Shown in pieces: positions 9,657-18,324 of a DNA stretch of 64,000 bases (the stretch's first letter is position 1; each line of letters starts with the position of its first letter). The notes below the pieces were generated by a model that was given only the letters and a program-made list of their open reading frames with translations, ran no database searches and was not told the DNA's origin. Source of the stretch: Fulvivirga kasyanovii (GTDB taxonomy: Bacteria > Bacteroidota > Bacteroidia > Cytophagales > Cyclobacteriaceae); NCBI RefSeq assembly GCF_009711405.1, contig NZ_SMLW01000676.1, positions 1 through 64,000 of the forward strand. Direction: 5' to 3'. Position numbers and translations under genes: made by a program.

Positions 9657-9923
9657 TTATTGATAATGTTCGCAATGAAAAATGACTGCCTCCTTATGGT
9701 ACCATGAGCAGGTTTCAAGTAATTCGCAGTTTTGACAAAGTCCTTTGCTTTCGTGGCGGCGGGATTTCAGCTCATTGCGCAGATCATCCAAGGTCGGTTC
9801 TGAGGCTTTTTCAGAAGTATCAACGACAAATTCTGAACAATCCCATATCGGACCAGGGTTCTTTCGCCTTAAGGCGCAATTATTCTGAAAAATACATGTA
9901 CAGCAAATATCCATCTTTACCAC
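9657..9923 (-). CDS. Small protein with two tandem four-Cys motifs
   Basis: The 88-residue product contains two copies of the same spacing: C-x2-C-x5-C-x12-C (Cys 7, 10, 16, 29) and C-x2-C-x5-C-x11-C near the C-terminus. A charged linker of about 35 residues separates them. Each motif could hold a zinc ion or an iron-sulfur cluster. It ends 14 bp before the glutamate dehydrogenase start on the same strand, which suggests co-expression and possibly a redox or regulatory link. I do not recognise a named family. Confidence 0.7.
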   Translation of the reverse strand: MVKMDICCTCIFQNNCALRRKNPGPIWDCSEFVVDTSEKASEPTLDDLRNELKSRRHESKGLCQNCELLETCSWYHKEAVIFHCEHYQ

Positions 9924-10023
9924 ATTTAATAATAGATGGCATTACAAGATGTGTGCCTACATTGTAACACACTGAAAAACAATCAATTAAATTGAAAATA
10001 GGATTTTAAAAGAAATAGGGTTC

Positions 10024-10040
10024 CGGGGCATTTTGCCCCG
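10024..10040 (-). terminator. Short GC-rich hairpin after the two-component operon
   Basis: CGGGGCA and TGCCCCG form a perfect 7-bp stem with a 3-base loop, 24 bases beyond the response-regulator stop. On the minus strand it is followed by the pyrimidine-rich run CCCTATTTCTTTT, consistent with intrinsic termination. Confidence 0.6.
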
Positions 10041-10063
10041 CAGTGATACCTTTCTCCCCTGAG

Positions 10064-11407
10064 TCAGTAGGGCGAAGCTAATTTTAATCGCAACGTTTTA
10101 CGGTCAATTCCTAATATTTCAGCAGCTTTTGTTTTGTTATTGTTCACAGCAGTAAGAACTTTCATAATGTAAGATCTTTCAAATTCCCTTAAAGTCATAA
10201 ATTCTCCTTCATCATTATGCTTTTCATTTAGACGTGGCTGCGGCATTTTAAGGTATTCTGAGAGTTGAGCAACTCCGATTTCAGTGTCTGCCATTATCAC
10301 AGCTCTTTGTATCACATTCTCTAGCTCCCGGATGTTGCCGGGCCAACTATGGCGTATTAGTAGAGATGCTGCCTTTGCGGTTATGCTTAATTCTTTTTTT
10401 TGAAATTCCTTTGAGTATTTCTTGATGAAGTACTTCGCAAGAAGTGGTATATCCTCTTTCCTGTCTTTCAGTGATGGGGTGTGAATGGAAATTACATTTA
10501 ACCGGTAATAAAGGTCTTCTCTGAAAGATCCTGATTTTGTCATCTTGAACAGATCATTATTGGTAGCGGCAATTATTCTGACATTTATTTTCTGTGGCTT
10601 GTTGGCTCCAATCATTGAAATCTCCTTTTCCTGTATGACACGTAGCAAACGATTTTGTACCGGGAGTGAAGCATTGCCGATTTCATCCAAAAATATGGTT
10701 CCTCCATCTGCCGCCTGAAAAAAACCCGCCCTGGTTTCTTGGGCACCGGTAAAAGCTCCTTTTACAAATCCAAACAGTTCGCTTTCAAGAAGGTTTTCCG
10801 GTATAGCACCACAATTGACAGGTATAAAAGGGGCTTTAGCAAATTTACCGTTGTAGTGAATGGCCCTGGCAACTAGCTCTTTACCTGTTCCACTCTCTCC
10901 GGTGATTAATACAGTGGCGCGGTTGTTCTTGACTTTATAAACAAGGTCAAGCACCTCGAGAAGTGCGGTAGAATGGCCTATGAGTCCTGAATGGTTAAGC
11001 TCCCGAAGTACCTCACGAGGTGTTTCGGGACGGCCACCTTTGGTTTCCTTAAACGCCTTTTCAACAGCTATCTTTAGCTCTTGCGTGGTAAACGGTTTGA
11101 TAAGATACTCCATGGCACCAGACTTTACGGCTTCAATAGCACCGGAAACGGAGGGAAAACCAGTAATTACCAGTACAGGGACATCCGGAAAATGTTCTGA
11201 GGCGTATTTTACCAATTCCATACCATCAATCCCAGGCATTTTAAGATCCGTTATTAACAGATCAACTGCTGAATTTTGCAGGATATCAATAGCATCAGTT
11301 ACATCAGTGGCCTGAAACGTGCGGTATTTTAAGGTAGAAAGCTGCCGATGAAGTACTTCCAGTATATCATAAGAATCATCAACAATCAATATGGTCTTGT
11401 CTTTCAT
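10064..11407 (-). CDS. NtrC-family sigma-54-dependent response regulator
   Basis: The 447-residue product has a receiver domain (1-120) with phospho-acceptor Asp54 in 'ITDLKMPG' and Lys104. Next is a sigma-54 AAA+ domain with Walker A 'GESGTGKE' (170-177), the sigma-54 contact loop 'GAFTGA' (217-222) and Walker B 'FLDE' (239-242). A Fis-type helix-turn-helix closes the protein ('NKTKAAEILGIDRKTLRLKL'). When phosphorylated it should drive open-complex formation at sigma-54 promoters. It follows the kinase gene with no intergenic base, so the two are cotranscribed and surely partners. Targets are unknown; nearby gdhA is a reasonable candidate only by position. Confidence 0.95.
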   Translation of the reverse strand: MKDKTILIVDDSYDILEVLHRQLSTLKYRTFQATDVTDAIDILQNSAVDLLITDLKMPGIDGMELVKYASEHFPDVPVLVITGFPSVSGAIEAVKSGAMEYLIKPFTTQELKIAVEKAFKETKGGRPETPREVLRELNHSGLIGHSTALLEVLDLVYKVKNNRATVLITGESGTGKELVARAIHYNGKFAKAPFIPVNCGAIPENLLESELFGFVKGAFTGAQETRAGFFQAADGGTIFLDEIGNASLPVQNRLLRVIQEKEISMIGANKPQKINVRIIAATNNDLFKMTKSGSFREDLYYRLNVISIHTPSLKDRKEDIPLLAKYFIKKYSKEFQKKELSITAKAASLLIRHSWPGNIRELENVIQRAVIMADTEIGVAQLSEYLKMPQPRLNEKHNDEGEFMTLREFERSYIMKVLTAVNNNKTKAAEILGIDRKTLRLKLASPY

Positions 11408-12499
11408 TTATTTTTTTACTATTGGAAGTGAAACATAGAAGGTGGTACCTTGTCCTTCGTGTGAGATAAAATCTATATTACCATGGTGATTCATTATGAT
11501 ACCGTGCACTACACTTAACCCCAGTCCAGATCCTTCACCTACAACTTTTGTTGAGAAAAACGGCTCGAATATTCTATCCTTTATCTGTGCAGGTATCCCT
11601 TTGCCGCTATCCTTAAAGATTATTACTAAATGGTTCTCTTCAACTTTTGTACTAATAGAGATTTGACCTCCCGGAGGTGTAGCATGGATTGCATTAATAA
11701 CCAGGTTAAAAACTACCTGGGTAATCTGCACCGGATCCACCTCTATCAACACATCGTCATGAGCTGGTTTAAACTCCAATGTTATTTTTGCCTTTTGCAA
11801 CGATGGGTTCAGCAGTTTAATAGCATCCTGAAGTAAAGGATCTATGACTGTCTGCTGCATTCTTTGGGGCATTTCGCATGCGAAAAACATTAACTTTTTG
11901 ACAACTTCTCGGGCATGCAGGGTGGCATTAATTATCTTTTCTATATCGCCTTTTATATTTTCTTCATTCTCTTGTATGAGCTGCGAAAATCCTAGAATAC
12001 TTGCCAGGGGCGTATTGATTTCGTGGGCTATGCCTGCGGTTATTTGCCCCAAAATAGCCAACCTGTCATTGTGCTGTATTTTTCTCTCTAGCAATTCCTC
12101 GCGCCTTTTATGTTCAAACCTTTCTATAATATTACTTATTTCATTGGCCAGCTTTTGAAGGAGTTGCATTTCTTCCATCAGAAAGTCGCTTTCACTGAAT
12201 TTCGGAGAAAGGTAGTGTATAGCTAATTTACCGCAAGTACTCCCATCAACTTCTATTTTTGCTTCCTGACTTACTCTATTTTTTGGAATTAAACCTGAAC
12301 AAAAACTGGCATCCAAAAGCTTAATCTCTGCAATTGCATAATGAGAGTACTTCCATGCCTTAGGTATCGCGCTCACCACGGCATTCATTGTCTCTTCATA
12401 ATCATCTGAATGACGTGCCACGATATTGGATATTTCATACAGACAAGTGAGTTCCTTAATCCGTTCATTCAGAATTTCAATGATATCCTCTGATTCCAT
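11408..12499 (-). CDS. Soluble sensor histidine kinase, partner of the adjacent NtrC-type regulator
   Basis: The 363-residue product has no TM segment. Residues 1-130 look like a degenerate GAF-type sensory domain, followed by a coiled-coil linker. The HisKA domain has His159 in 'GIAHEINTP'. HATPase_c has its N-box near residues 265-270 ('NLVINA'), 'DSGKGIP' and 'GEGSGLGLSVV'. It should autophosphorylate on His159 and pass phosphate to Asp54 of the downstream regulator. A cytoplasmic location implies sensing of an internal signal. Its start (ATG at 12499) heads the two-gene operon. Confidence 0.93.
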   Translation of the reverse strand: MESEDIIEILNERIKELTCLYEISNIVARHSDDYEETMNAVVSAIPKAWKYSHYAIAEIKLLDASFCSGLIPKNRVSQEAKIEVDGSTCGKLAIHYLSPKFSESDFLMEEMQLLQKLANEISNIIERFEHKRREELLERKIQHNDRLAILGQITAGIAHEINTPLASILGFSQLIQENEENIKGDIEKIINATLHAREVVKKLMFFACEMPQRMQQTVIDPLLQDAIKLLNPSLQKAKITLEFKPAHDDVLIEVDPVQITQVVFNLVINAIHATPPGGQISISTKVEENHLVIIFKDSGKGIPAQIKDRIFEPFFSTKVVGEGSGLGLSVVHGIIMNHHGNIDFISHEGQGTTFYVSLPIVKK

Positions 12500-12811
12500 A
12501 TATCAAAAATACACGATTTTTAGCTCACATACGCAGTTTTGAAGCTTTAGAAAAGATCCTTTGAATTACACCTCCACTAAGCATTGGGCTAACGACATAG
12601 CATTTTCCATTAAAAGACTATTTCATCAACGTCATATCATCAACCGGATATGAATACTCTTTTTTCTTTAAACAACAGCACGGTAGGAGGATCGAACTTG
12701 AAATAAGTTGCTGAATATTATGGTTTTGCAGTAACAAATAGTCCGCAGCTTTTAAAATTAGATTTGGATTTCTCGAACCATAGAACGAAATGTAATTATC
12801 TGACAATCAAT
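12500..12811. other. Non-coding gap left of the presumed island boundary
   Basis: No convincing gene is present. A 62-codon minus-strand frame at 12618-12806 starts immediately after a terminator and has no recognisable motif, so it was not called. This gap separates the ordinary chromosomal block from the accessory DNA that starts near 12.8 kb. Confidence 0.5.
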
Positions 12812-12843
12812 AAAAAAAGCCTGAGATATTAAACTCAAGCTTT
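12812..12843 (-). terminator. Intrinsic terminator reading leftward
   Basis: On the minus strand AAAGCTTGAG pairs with CTCAGGCTTT (one mismatch) around an 8-base loop and is followed by a run of T residues. No protein gene lies just upstream on this strand. What precedes it is the tRNA-3'-end-like fragment at 12850-12884, so it is probably the leftover terminator of a lost tRNA gene. Confidence 0.65.
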
Positions 12844-12849
12844 ACGTAG

Positions 12850-12884
12850 TAGCGGGAAGGGGCGAATTCTCGAACTTTCTGGAG
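12850..12884 (-). repeat. Direct-repeat copy 1, resembling a tRNA 3' end (possible attachment-site remnant)
   Basis: Read on the minus strand this stretch contains GTTCGAGAATTCG, like a T-arm and loop, and ends CCCCTTCCCGCTAC, like an acceptor 3' strand, directly before the terminator at 12812-12843. The T-stem does not pair properly and there is no upstream tRNA body, so it is not a working tRNA. The core 12860-12884 recurs at 13018-13043. Insertion at a tRNA 3' end is common for integrative elements. The assignment is inference. Confidence 0.45.
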
Positions 12885-13017
12885 CAAAATTCTAGCCAAA
12901 TTTTAGCGGGCTATACAAAGATTTTTAAGCGAGAATAATAGCAGACAATGGGGCAAATAATGAAAGAAAAAATAAGCTTTAAGGCTTGAACATGAAGACT
13001 TACAAGAAAGCTTGAAC

Positions 13018-13043
13018 GGGCAAATTCTCGAACTTTTTTGGAG
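13018..13043 (-). repeat. Direct-repeat copy 2 of the tRNA-end-like segment
   Basis: The 26 bases match copy 1 (12860-12884) except for a G-to-A change, a C-to-T change and one extra T; both contain AATTCTCGAACTTT. The copies lie 158 bp apart in the same orientation. They could be nested attachment-site scars or an unrelated short repeat. Confidence 0.5.
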
Positions 13044-13203
13044 GGGAGTTTGATAGAAATTAACGCAGTGTCAGCGATCTTAGGAAGCACAAAAGAGAAA
13101 TTTTGGTGCTGAATTGCTTTAAGTTTTTAATGTATTTCTGCACACGTTTGATTCGAAAAAACGAAAGGATTAAATTGTGTTAATACTTTAAAAATGGAGA
13201 TGC

Positions 13204-13680
13204 ATGAACTTTGAAGAACTTTACTGGAGCAGACTTATTAATCATTGGGTTAGAGTTAAAGGGAGAAATGGGTTAACAATTCCTTTTATACTTGGGGTAA
13301 GAACCTTGATAGACAACGATTTCAAAATTATGCATCACTGCGTAACTGACTTATTCACAGAAATTAGAAACAGTGATAGCGACGAAGTAATAACACTTCA
13401 ACACTGCGAGAACATTGGAGAATATGTACTAGGACTAAATGATCCGACAAATGGCAAAGATGGATTACTGGTTCCTGATGAAAAAACAGGTAAAACCAAA
13501 ATAATTGCGACTCTTAATACTCAGGTTTTAGGGAAAACATTTGAGGAGATTATTAAATCATTACAGAACCGCTATAGTGACTGTCTGACAAATGGAACAT
13601 TCTCACGAGTTAACTTTAAATGGACAGAGTTTTCAGAATCGGACTTAAAAATGATAGATGAGGCTTTGCATAAAACTTGA
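13204..13680 (+). CDS. Hypothetical protein, 158 residues
   Basis: The start is supported by a GGAG Shine-Dalgarno-like sequence at 13196-13199, unusually good for this genome. The product is soluble, with no signal peptide or TM segment and an alternating helix/strand pattern. I recognise no family. It is the first plus-strand gene after the putative attachment-site repeats and stands alone. Its last 36 bases overlap a convergent minus-strand frame. Confidence 0.65.
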   Translation: MNFEELYWSRLINHWVRVKGRNGLTIPFILGVRTLIDNDFKIMHHCVTDLFTEIRNSDSDEVITLQHCENIGEYVLGLNDPTNGKDGLLVPDEKTGKTKIIATLNTQVLGKTFEEIIKSLQNRYSDCLTNGTFSRVNFKWTEFSESDLKMIDEALHKT

Positions 13681-13911
13681 GTAAGGAAATTTTAGCTGTG
13701 TAAATGGTACTATTAGTTTATTAGGATAGTTGGTTGTGAAGTCGTTTATTTCCATTGTATTATTATTTATCATCTCAATTATAGAAATTAGTTCTTTCCA
13801 ATTATCAATTTTATATTCTGATTCACTAAATGCTTTTGCCTTCTTCTTTGATTTTTTCTTTTTTAAAATAATACCTTGGCACTTTTTAATTGACTCTATA
13901 ATCCATTCCAT
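13645..13911 (-). CDS. Small Lys-rich hypothetical protein
   Basis: The frame encodes 88 residues with a basic patch ('KKKKSKKKAKAF' near residues 17-28) and no TM. It overlaps the 3' end of the convergent gene by 36 bases. Support is only frame length and AT-rich codon use like its neighbours, so it may be spurious or a remnant. Confidence 0.35.
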   Translation of the reverse strand: MEWIIESIKKCQGIILKKKKSKKKAKAFSESEYKIDNWKELISIIEMINNNTMEINDFTTNYPNKLIVPFTQLKFPYSSFMQSLIYHF

Positions 13912-14035
13912 TTTACGGGAGCTGCCCTGTCGTCAAAATCCACTTGCTATCGGCCTGTAAATTCCTTTTTTCGACTAGTTGGGGGGAGGTATTTTGTAAG
14001 GCCTTCAAATATATGAGATTGGAGATGATTTTCAA

Positions 14036-14671
14036 TTAACCGCAGTAGTGATCAAATTTTACGTCATCAACTGAGTAGATGAAAAATGTGCTATCGTCTG
14101 CTTCCAGATTTTCACCAATTTCAACATGTTCAAATATACCGTTCTCAAACTCATTAAGTAAATCATTACCATAGTGAATGTACATTTCCGTTACCTCCGA
14201 TAAAATAACCTCGAAATCAAGCACTTTGGTAGCGGCAATCATAGCCGAAAGAAAAAGTAAATCATCTACGTATTTAAGAGCAGACCAGAATGATTTGGCA
14301 GTATTCCCAGTTGCCTGGACAATGTTAAGGGCAAGATTTAAATTATTACGTTCATGCTGATCTTCAATTTCTCGGAAAAGCTCACCGTAAAAATTTATGT
14401 CAGTATGCACACCCTCTACCAAATCAAGCCAAAAATCTATTGGGATACTATCAATTAAATGTTTTTCGGTGATGATCATTTTACAGAACTGCCTGATATC
14501 ATTATAGCTGCTAATACAATATGTCTTTTTATTGAATCTTGCCAAACAAGATCCAGCGATGTTATACTCCTTTATCAAGAAATCACCTTCTGCACATTCA
14601 AAGTACTGCATGAAAGCAGCTTTATATTGTTTTACCGGAATTAAGCGCTTACTTTTTGGTGGCTTTTTCAT
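14036..14671 (-). CDS. Hypothetical protein, 211 residues
   Basis: The product starts with a basic stretch ('MKKPPKSKR') and is otherwise acidic, helical and soluble. There is no recognisable domain, signal peptide or TM. It is isolated between non-coding stretches in the accessory region. Codon use is AT-rich like its neighbours. Confidence 0.6.
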   Translation of the reverse strand: MKKPPKSKRLIPVKQYKAAFMQYFECAEGDFLIKEYNIAGSCLARFNKKTYCISSYNDIRQFCKMIITEKHLIDSIPIDFWLDLVEGVHTDINFYGELFREIEDQHERNNLNLALNIVQATGNTAKSFWSALKYVDDLLFLSAMIAATKVLDFEVILSEVTEMYIHYGNDLLNEFENGIFEHVEIGENLEADDSTFFIYSVDDVKFDHYCG

Positions 14672-15062
14672 TTTCTTTAGTGAAATTTAACAGCCAAGAT
14701 ATAACTTTTTTTATAATCTTCGGAACACCTTTTGAGGTCGAAAGGTCTAAAGATAGAATCTTTCAGAATGACTTTGTCTATTATTGATTTGTCAGCATTA
14801 AAAAGGTAGATTAGGCGGCTTGGGATTTAAAAGCTGACTCTCACCATTAAAAATTATCGGAAGAAATTCAGATAATAGGGCAGCTCCAACTGCTATCACC
14901 AGTGACTATTGAAGCGACCTCGCAAGTGTTGATCTCTCAGCAAAAGGGGCTGTCTGATTTTGATTTCTGCCATCTTTTAAGTAAAGTGTGTTCACCCTAC
15001 ATAATATTATGCATCTGCTCACAATTCGCCTGGCTCTGGTTAAAATTTGGCGTAACTATACG
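14672..15062. other. Non-coding gap before the defence island
   Basis: No gene, clear hairpin or repeat was found in these 391 bases. The only frames are short and lack start context or motifs. The stretch separates an orphan gene from the 3' end of the restriction-like operon. Confidence 0.5.
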
Positions 15063-16280
15063 CTAACTATTAACCCTTTTAAAATTAGCAGAAGCTGGGT
15101 CATAATAATATTCGCTAATAGTACCATCTTTAATCTTCTCTACCATTTCATCAATGATAAAGAGAGGAACTAAAAACCATTCTCGCACTCTTACAGGTTT
15201 TCCGAAACGATCCACTATTTCAATATCAAGTTTTGCCGCTTGGAAAAACTTGTGAATGATATTCTCAAGTTTTGTCCGGTTAATATTAGCAAGTTTGTAA
15301 GTAGCTACAATCTCTACATCGGCCATAAGAAAGGTTGGGTCGTTTTTAGCATTTGAAAGCCTTTTTTCAACAGCTCCTCCAGTCACACCTATTTTATGCA
15401 CAATAGCTTGGTTCTCTTTGATTGTAGGATGATCAGCCAGACTACGCAGAACGTAAATTATCCCGCTCTCCAAATCATCCTTGCTGTTCTCACCAGAGAA
15501 TAAAGGCCCTGAGTCAGAATCCGTGATGAATCTACTTGTTTCATCCTTATACATTGCCCGAATTAGAGACCTGAGTAATATATTACTCTCTGTACCATTT
15601 GCATAAATGACCCGTAATCGGGCGTCTTCTTCTCCGTTTGGGGCTTTAAACGTTTCGCCTATCTCAGAAATATAGGCAATTTGTCCACCTACAATAATAA
15701 ACTGAGCCTTTTTCAAACTTGTCTTTGTAAAGCCCGCATCTTTTCTAAATCGAATAGTTTTTCTAAAACCTATATCGATATCCTTTTTAACCGCTACGAA
15801 AAGGGGTTTGAAATTTTCAAAATCTTCGCAACGAGTACGGTTAGCAATTTCTTCTGCTGCCTTTTTTTCTACGCGAGGCTTTACATGTTTTAGATTTGTG
15901 ATGGAATTTTCTTCAATTTCAGGCACGCCAAGTTGCGCAAGCAATTCATCATCATTTATATCATCCGGAACATCTGCTACTGGTTTAAAATTGCCATTCA
16001 AAAGATTTTGATGATCTAAATCTCTGAGTAATTCCCTACACTCTTCTTGCTTGCAGATTTGTTCAAGTCTTACTGCGAATAGCCTTTCAAAAATATCCTT
16101 ATTCTCACCATGCTCGGGCAACCGGCCGTGTTCTTCCACAAACTTTTGAATCTCCTCAAAGCCGGCAATAATTCGTTCCTCTCTGGGTGAGTATTTAGCC
16201 GTCCTTTTAGCCTGTACCTCTATGCCAAGAGCTGCCAAAAGCGCATCATCTTCCTCTGTCAATTTTTGTTGTTTAGCCAT
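15063..16280 (-). CDS. GIY-YIG (T5orf172/MUG113-type) nuclease, YeeC-like
   Basis: The 405-residue product has a charged helical N-terminal region and a C-terminal GIY-YIG-type domain. 'IIYVLRSL' (near residue 273) stands for the first motif, 'HKIGVTGG...EKRL' (about 294-307) supplies the second motif and the catalytic Arg, and 'KLENIIHKFF' (about 336-345) supplies the metal-binding Glu. It is the third gene of a tightly coupled operon, overlapping the helicase gene by 8 bases. With the helicase and methyltransferase it resembles Bacillus subtilis YeeABC. I infer that it is the cleavage subunit of a restriction-like system. Confidence 0.8.
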   Translation of the reverse strand: MAKQQKLTEEDDALLAALGIEVQAKRTAKYSPREERIIAGFEEIQKFVEEHGRLPEHGENKDIFERLFAVRLEQICKQEECRELLRDLDHQNLLNGNFKPVADVPDDINDDELLAQLGVPEIEENSITNLKHVKPRVEKKAAEEIANRTRCEDFENFKPLFVAVKKDIDIGFRKTIRFRKDAGFTKTSLKKAQFIIVGGQIAYISEIGETFKAPNGEEDARLRVIYANGTESNILLRSLIRAMYKDETSRFITDSDSGPLFSGENSKDDLESGIIYVLRSLADHPTIKENQAIVHKIGVTGGAVEKRLSNAKNDPTFLMADVEIVATYKLANINRTKLENIIHKFFQAAKLDIEIVDRFGKPVRVREWFLVPLFIIDEMVEKIKDGTISEYYYDPASANFKRVNS

Positions 16281-18324
16281 TTTTTGCCTCCGCTTTTAAT
16301 CGTGCCAAAAATGCTATGCCTTGAGCCATACGCTGTTCCCAGGGATCAGCAGATTTAATGTCTGGCAATCTGCCTCTCTCGTTTTTGAACTTTAAAGCCC
16401 GTTTAGCAAGATCTCGCGCTTCTTCCAACGACATGTTTGGTTTTTTAGCTGAAATAACTTCTGCCATAGCTTTTAAGCTTTTTTCTGTCATTGCTTTAGC
16501 CAATATGGAGTAAGCTTCGCTAAAGGGATTAATGCTATCAATCCAGTCAACATCCAGCTCTCGTACATCCATAGCAAATTTACGTACTCCATCAATTAAG
16601 GCAGTATTAGCGCGACCACTTAATTCATTATCCTTGTCAATTACTTCCTTTGCCTTTTGAGTCAGATTCAGTGCAGCAATAGCATGCTGGCGCACTGCCT
16701 CTACATCTTCGTCATCCAGTTCTGGATACCTGTCTTTAATTATTTTTCCCATACGAATTTGGGTAAGTTCTTGCGGCACTACTTCTTCATCAAATAAACC
16801 TCTTTCAATGGTTTGCTTGTCTTGAACGAATGCGGCAATTACCTCATTTAAATCTTCCTTACAAATTCTCTGGGCATTTTCGCTTTTAGGCGATGAAAGA
16901 CCATTTATTTCAATGTGATATTGACCAGTTTCTATATCAACCCCAACATTTTCTTTACCCGGATCATAGCCGTCTTCTCCATAATACATTCCTTCAATCG
17001 GCCCTGAATCTTTTTTCTTAGGAACAAAATTAAACTTTGGGGCTAATACCTGCTCCATTAACAAACTGGCTGAAATTGCTTTCAGGGTATCGTTTACGGC
17101 ATCGGTAACAGCTTCCTCTGAAGCATCGGGTTCGGCAATGAGGTTTGTAAAACGAGCCTGCGTTTTATTAGGAGCATCCCGAGTGGCACGGCCAATAATT
17201 TGTACAATCTCGGTTAAGCTTGAGCGGTAACCTACAGTGAGTGCATGTTCGCACCATATCCAGTCGAAACCTTCTTTTGCCATACCAAGCGCAATAATTA
17301 TATCGACATGATTGCGATTCTTTTTTGCTTCTGGCAATTTAAGGGACGTGGAAACTTTATTTCGTTTAGTTACATCATCATCAACTAAATCGGCTATTTT
17401 TAAGATTTTACCTTCTTTTGTTTTAACTAGGTGGAAGCCGGTGCTTGGGTCAGTGCCTTGCCATTCACCCAATTCTTCAATAATATGTTCAACCTCCTTG
17501 ATCTTATCCCCCATACTCTCGCGAGAATTGACATTTGGTATATGAATAATCGTTTTTTCATTGGGGTCGAGAACGCTTAAAATCTCGTCAGCATAAGCGT
17601 GACTATAGAAAAAATAGCCTACATGAAGTGTTTTTAGATATTCGTAGCCATTAAGTTGCTCATAATAGGTATAGGTAACAGTATCAAATTTGGCCTCATC
17701 TTCCGGCATAAGTACTGGATTGGCATCACCACGAAAGTAGGAGCCTGTCATAGCTACTATATGTACCTTATCACGTGCAACTAGTTGTTTAAGTTGGGAA
17801 CCAAGTACATTGTCATCATCTGCACTAACATGGTGGAATTCATCAATGGCAATTAGCCGATTGTCAAAAGCCTCCAACCCCAATCGTTCTACCGCGAAGC
17901 GAAAAGTGGAATGGGTACAAACCAGCACTTTGTCTTCGCTACTAAGGAAAGACCCAACAGCATTAACCTTACTACCATCTTCCCCTGGGGCATTACAGAG
18001 ATTCCACTTAGGTTCTACATGCCAGTCAAAGTAATAACCAAATTTTGTTAATGGTTCATTAGCAAAGCTGGAACCGATAGACTTTTCTGGCACGGCAATA
18101 ATAGCCTGCTTTATGCCTTGATTATTAAGTTTATCCAAAGCAATAAACATTAACGCCCGGCTTTTTCCAGAGGCAGGAGGTGATTTGATTAGCAAATACT
18201 GCTCACCACGCTTTTCATAAGCGCGTTCTTGCATAGCACGCATACCAAGTTCGTTCGACCTAGTAGATCTTCCAGTGCTTTTGTAATTAACAGTAACGGA
18301 AGGGATAGCTTTTTTTTTGGTCAT
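16273..18324 (-). CDS. DEAD/DEAH-type superfamily 2 helicase, YeeB-like
   Basis: The 683-residue product has Walker A 'SPPASGKSR' near residue 48, Walker B 'IDEFHH' near 161 (DEFH in place of DEAH) and motif VI 'QIIGRATRD' near 376. The remaining 300 residues are helical and have no named domain. Start and stop overlap both neighbours (ATGA with the methyltransferase gene, 8 bases with the nuclease gene), so translation is coupled. It is likely the ATP-driven translocase linking modification-state recognition to cleavage in this three-gene system. Confidence 0.88.
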   Translation of the reverse strand: MTKKKAIPSVTVNYKSTGRSTRSNELGMRAMQERAYEKRGEQYLLIKSPPASGKSRALMFIALDKLNNQGIKQAIIAVPEKSIGSSFANEPLTKFGYYFDWHVEPKWNLCNAPGEDGSKVNAVGSFLSSEDKVLVCTHSTFRFAVERLGLEAFDNRLIAIDEFHHVSADDDNVLGSQLKQLVARDKVHIVAMTGSYFRGDANPVLMPEDEAKFDTVTYTYYEQLNGYEYLKTLHVGYFFYSHAYADEILSVLDPNEKTIIHIPNVNSRESMGDKIKEVEHIIEELGEWQGTDPSTGFHLVKTKEGKILKIADLVDDDVTKRNKVSTSLKLPEAKKNRNHVDIIIALGMAKEGFDWIWCEHALTVGYRSSLTEIVQIIGRATRDAPNKTQARFTNLIAEPDASEEAVTDAVNDTLKAISASLLMEQVLAPKFNFVPKKKDSGPIEGMYYGEDGYDPGKENVGVDIETGQYHIEINGLSSPKSENAQRICKEDLNEVIAAFVQDKQTIERGLFDEEVVPQELTQIRMGKIIKDRYPELDDEDVEAVRQHAIAALNLTQKAKEVIDKDNELSGRANTALIDGVRKFAMDVRELDVDWIDSINPFSEAYSILAKAMTEKSLKAMAEVISAKKPNMSLEEARDLAKRALKFKNERGRLPDIKSADPWEQRMAQGIAFLARLKAEAKNG

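Noticed and set aside
12618..12806. 62-codon minus-strand frame
   Set aside because: It begins just past a terminator, has no recognisable motif or ribosome site, and lies in a stretch that looks like a boundary scar.
12850..12884. A functional tRNA gene
   Set aside because: Only a 3'-end-like segment is present; the T-stem does not pair and no D-arm, anticodon arm or acceptor 5' strand is found.
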